From the NCBI GenBank assembly GCA_030043175.1, contig JASHYD010001029.1, positions 1 to 7,306 of the forward strand: 7,306 bases of DNA, written 5' to 3'. This DNA comes from Xanthobacteraceae bacterium (GTDB taxonomy: Bacteria; Pseudomonadota; Alphaproteobacteria; Rhizobiales; Xanthobacteraceae). The notes below the pieces were generated by a model, which was not told where the DNA came from, searched no databases, and worked only from the letters and a program-made list of their open reading frames with translations. Within the stretch, counting starts at the first letter, position 1, and each line of letters begins with the position of its first letter. The position numbers and the translations under genes are program-made. This document shows positions 5,500 to 7,306 of this stretch, in pieces.

Positions 5500-5991
5500 T
5501 CACTCGACGCTCGCAGTGGATATATCGGCGGCGGTACCGGTTCCGCCCTCCTGTCCGTCGGCGCCGAATGAAACGATCTCATAGGCGCTGCGTTCTCCGG
5601 GCGAGCGATAGACGTAAGCCTTGCCCCACGGATCATTCGGCACGTTGCCGCCCTTCAGGTAAGGGCCATTCCACGCCGTCAATCCCGGCGCCGGCTTGAC
5701 GAGTGCCGCCAAGCCCTCGGACGAGGTCGGGTAGCGCCCCGCATCCAAATAAAACAAATCAAGCGCGCTCGAGAAGCTTTGTATCTGAATTTTGGCGGCT
5801 TTGACCTTCGATTCGCCGAGATAGCTCAGCACCCGCGGGCCGACCAGCGACATGATGAGGCCAATGATGGTTATGACAACCAGCATTTCGACGAGCGTGA
5901 AGCCACGCTGGCCGCGACGGGAGCGCCGGCGCCTGGCCGGGCCGATTTGCGTTTCAGAGCGTTTCATCCTGAACCCCCGGTGGTTTGTCAT
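5500..5991 (-). CDS. gspG: Type II secretion major pseudopilin GspG
   Basis: This 163-residue precursor has a clear prepilin site, RRGQRG then FTLVEMLVVITIIGLIMSLV, cleaved after Gly30 with Glu at mature +5. The mature body shows GspG hallmarks: LDLFYLDAGRYPTSSEGL (78-94), PYLKGGNVPNDPWGKAYVY (110-128) and FGADGQEGGTGTAADI (142-157), the last forming the calcium-binding loop of known GspG structures. GspG polymerises into the periplasmic pseudopilus that pushes substrates through the GspD secretin. The leader is long and very basic. The ATG at 5991 lies 9 bases after the gspF stop without a clear ribosome binding site; an ATG at 5967, 6 bases after GGGGG, would give a 22-residue leader and may be the real start. 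gspH follows after 4 bases. Confidence 0.95.
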   Translation of the reverse strand: MTNHRGFRMKRSETQIGPARRRRSRRGQRGFTLVEMLVVITIIGLIMSLVGPRVLSYLGESKVKAAKIQIQSFSSALDLFYLDAGRYPTSSEGLAALVKPAPGLTAWNGPYLKGGNVPNDPWGKAYVYRSPGERSAYEIVSFGADGQEGGTGTAADISTASVE

Positions 5992-6000
5992 CCGGTCAAC

Positions 6001-7215
6001 TCATCCGATGACTTGAGTGATGGACAGCAGGGCAGTCATAACCGAAACGATCAGGCCGCCGACGACGACGCTGATCGAAATAATAGCGAGAGGGCCGACG
6101 ATTGCCACGACCCGATCGAGACTGCGCTGCAGCTTGGCCTCGTAGAACTCGGCAATCCGCACCGAGAGCGTAGGCATCTGGCCGGTCTCCTCGCCGATAC
6201 GAAGCATGCGAATCGCCATCGGCGGCAGCAACTCGGCGGCCGCCAGCGCATCTGATAATTTGCCGCCGTGCCGCACGCGATCCGACGTTGTCATCCATGG
6301 CGCCGCTCGTCCGGTAACCGCCATGATGTCCACAAGAATTCGCAGCGTCGCCGTGAGCGTAACATCGCTGCTTAAGAGGATGCCCAAATTGCGGCAAAAT
6401 AGGGCAGCCCGGTAGAAATTGAATATGGTCGAGATGCCGGGCAGGCGCGATATCTCGGAGACGATCGCCGCGCGCACGGCTTTGCGGCGCAACAGCGCCC
6501 ACGCGCCGACGATCAAAGCCGTCGCCGCCACGACGAGCTCGGTGGCATTGCCGCGCACGAAATCCGAAAAACTCAGGAAAGTCGTGATTGCCGAATCGCC
6601 CTTGGCGCCAAAGTCGCGCAGCACCGAGGAGAACTGCGGCAGCACGAACAGAATGAAAAACGTCAGCACGCACATGGCCGCCAGCAGGACGAATGCGGGG
6701 TATTGCAAAGCGTCCGTTAATCTGCGGCGCAAGGCCTCCGCCCGCGCCCGTTCGGCCGCAATCAATTCGAGAATTTGGCTGAGCTTACCGGACGTCTCGC
6801 CCACCTGCACAAGGGCAATATAGATTGGCGGGAACAGCACCGGATGCTTGCCGACGGCTTCGGCAAAGCTCTCGCCGGACAGGATGCCGGCACGAATCCT
6901 CCCGACGACGGGATGCAGTCGGCCGATATCAGTATCGTTCGCGAGCAATTCCAGCGCGTCGTCGAGGCGCGCCCCGGCCTTGAGGAGCAGCGCCAGGTCG
7001 CGGGTGAAAACGGTGACATCCTCAGGACGCGGTTGGTTGAACAGCGCGATGGTCGCGCGCGAAACCCCTGCTACGCCATCCTCCACGACCGTTTCGACCG
7101 GCACCAGGCCGAGATACTCGATGCGGCGCGCCACCTCGGCCGCGGTCGGGGCCGACAGGGAGCCGTTGACGACCTCGCCATTCTGGGTGATCGCGCGATA
7201 ACGGAAATTCGGCAT
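6001..7215 (-). CDS. gspF: Type II secretion inner-membrane platform protein GspF
   Basis: The 404-residue protein is full length for GspF, the polytopic core of the inner-membrane platform that couples the GspE ATPase to pseudopilin assembly. The N-terminal MPNFRYRAITQNGEVVNGSL is typical of the family. Two T2SSF repeats follow, about 67-190 and 270-392, each with its signature: LVQVGETSGKL (135-145) in the first and MLRIGEETGQM (337-347) in the second. Membrane helices are at about 173-193, 226-243 and 370-395. The start at 7215 lies 3 bases after the gspE stop, and the only ribosome-binding-like sequence, GGTGA, overlaps that stop, so translation is probably coupled. No internal breaks or missing motifs are visible. 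Confidence 0.96.
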   Translation of the reverse strand: MPNFRYRAITQNGEVVNGSLSAPTAAEVARRIEYLGLVPVETVVEDGVAGVSRATIALFNQPRPEDVTVFTRDLALLLKAGARLDDALELLANDTDIGRLHPVVGRIRAGILSGESFAEAVGKHPVLFPPIYIALVQVGETSGKLSQILELIAAERARAEALRRRLTDALQYPAFVLLAAMCVLTFFILFVLPQFSSVLRDFGAKGDSAITTFLSFSDFVRGNATELVVAATALIVGAWALLRRKAVRAAIVSEISRLPGISTIFNFYRAALFCRNLGILLSSDVTLTATLRILVDIMAVTGRAAPWMTTSDRVRHGGKLSDALAAAELLPPMAIRMLRIGEETGQMPTLSVRIAEFYEAKLQRSLDRVVAIVGPLAIISISVVVGGLIVSVMTALLSITQVIG

Positions 7216-7218
7216 GGC

Positions 7219-7306
7219 TCACCGTATCGTGGTAACGCGCAGAACCTCGTTGGAGGACGTTATTCCGGCCCGACATTTGGCTACGCCGTCGTCGACCATC
7301 GTGGTC
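7219..7306 (-). CDS. gspE: Type II secretion ATPase GspE (partial, only the C-terminal end)
   Basis: The minus strand encodes the last 28 residues of a protein, ending MVDDGVAKCRAGITSSNEVL then RVTTIR and a TGA at 7219-7221; the rest lies beyond the right edge. A closing D-G-x-x-K-x-x-A-G-I-T-x-x-x-E-V-L-R-V-T is the usual C-terminus of GspE/PilB secretion ATPases, and its place three bases before gspF fits the usual gspE-gspF order. GspE hydrolyses ATP on the cytoplasmic side of the platform to drive pseudopilus growth. The Walker motifs are outside the window, so activity is inferred from the family. Confidence 0.85.
   Translation of the reverse strand, partial: TTMVDDGVAKCRAGITSSNEVLRVTTIR

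Noticed and set aside
5025..5636. Longer GspH starting at the ATG at 5636
   Set aside because: It would overlap gspG by about 137 bases and put 57 residues before the prepilin cleavage site. The GTG at 5495 gives a normal 10-residue leader right after the gspG stop.

Overview
The window is about 64% GC by eye and reads like a chromosomal stretch from an alphaproteobacterium, most likely Bradyrhizobium or a relative (Nitrobacteraceae/Rhodopseudomonas type). The reasons are base composition, the style of the CaiB/BaiF protein and type II secretion proteins, and a bulged GGTGGGC...GCCCACC hairpin that resembles a repeat I recall from Bradyrhizobium genomes. The genus is an inference; no rRNA or other marker is present.

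Layout. (1) Positions 1-783, minus strand: the N-terminal 261 residues of a membrane sensor histidine kinase with a LapD/MoxY-type periplasmic domain, cut off by the left edge inside HAMP. (2) Positions 784-1280: a divergent intergenic region of about 500 bases with a REP-like hairpin and one doubtful small ORF. (3) Positions 1281-2480, plus strand: a complete CaiB/BaiF family III CoA-transferase. (4) Positions 2481-2605: a convergent intergenic region with a strong inverted repeat, a candidate terminator. (5) Positions 2606-7306, minus strand: a type II secretion (general secretion pathway) operon, transcribed right to left as gspE (only the last 28 codons are here), gspF, gspG, gspH, a 180-base gap, gspL, gspM and a GspC/GspN-like gene.

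The secretion genes are tightly packed. E-F and F-G are separated by a few bases, G-H by 4, and L-M and M-GspC/N-like overlap by ATGA. They would build the inner-membrane platform (F, L, M, GspC/N-like) and the pseudopilus (major pseudopilin G, minor pseudopilin H), driven by the GspE ATPase. The most notable feature is what is absent. The place between gspH and gspL where gspI, gspJ and gspK normally sit holds only 180 bases, with an AT-rich island and no recognisable pseudopilin. The proteins around it (a short PilN-like GspL, GspM of the T2SSM_b kind, and a GspC-like protein with no PDZ domain) suggest a compact, divergent T2SS. I see no phage, transposon, CRISPR, tRNA or rRNA, and no evidence of a wholly new system.
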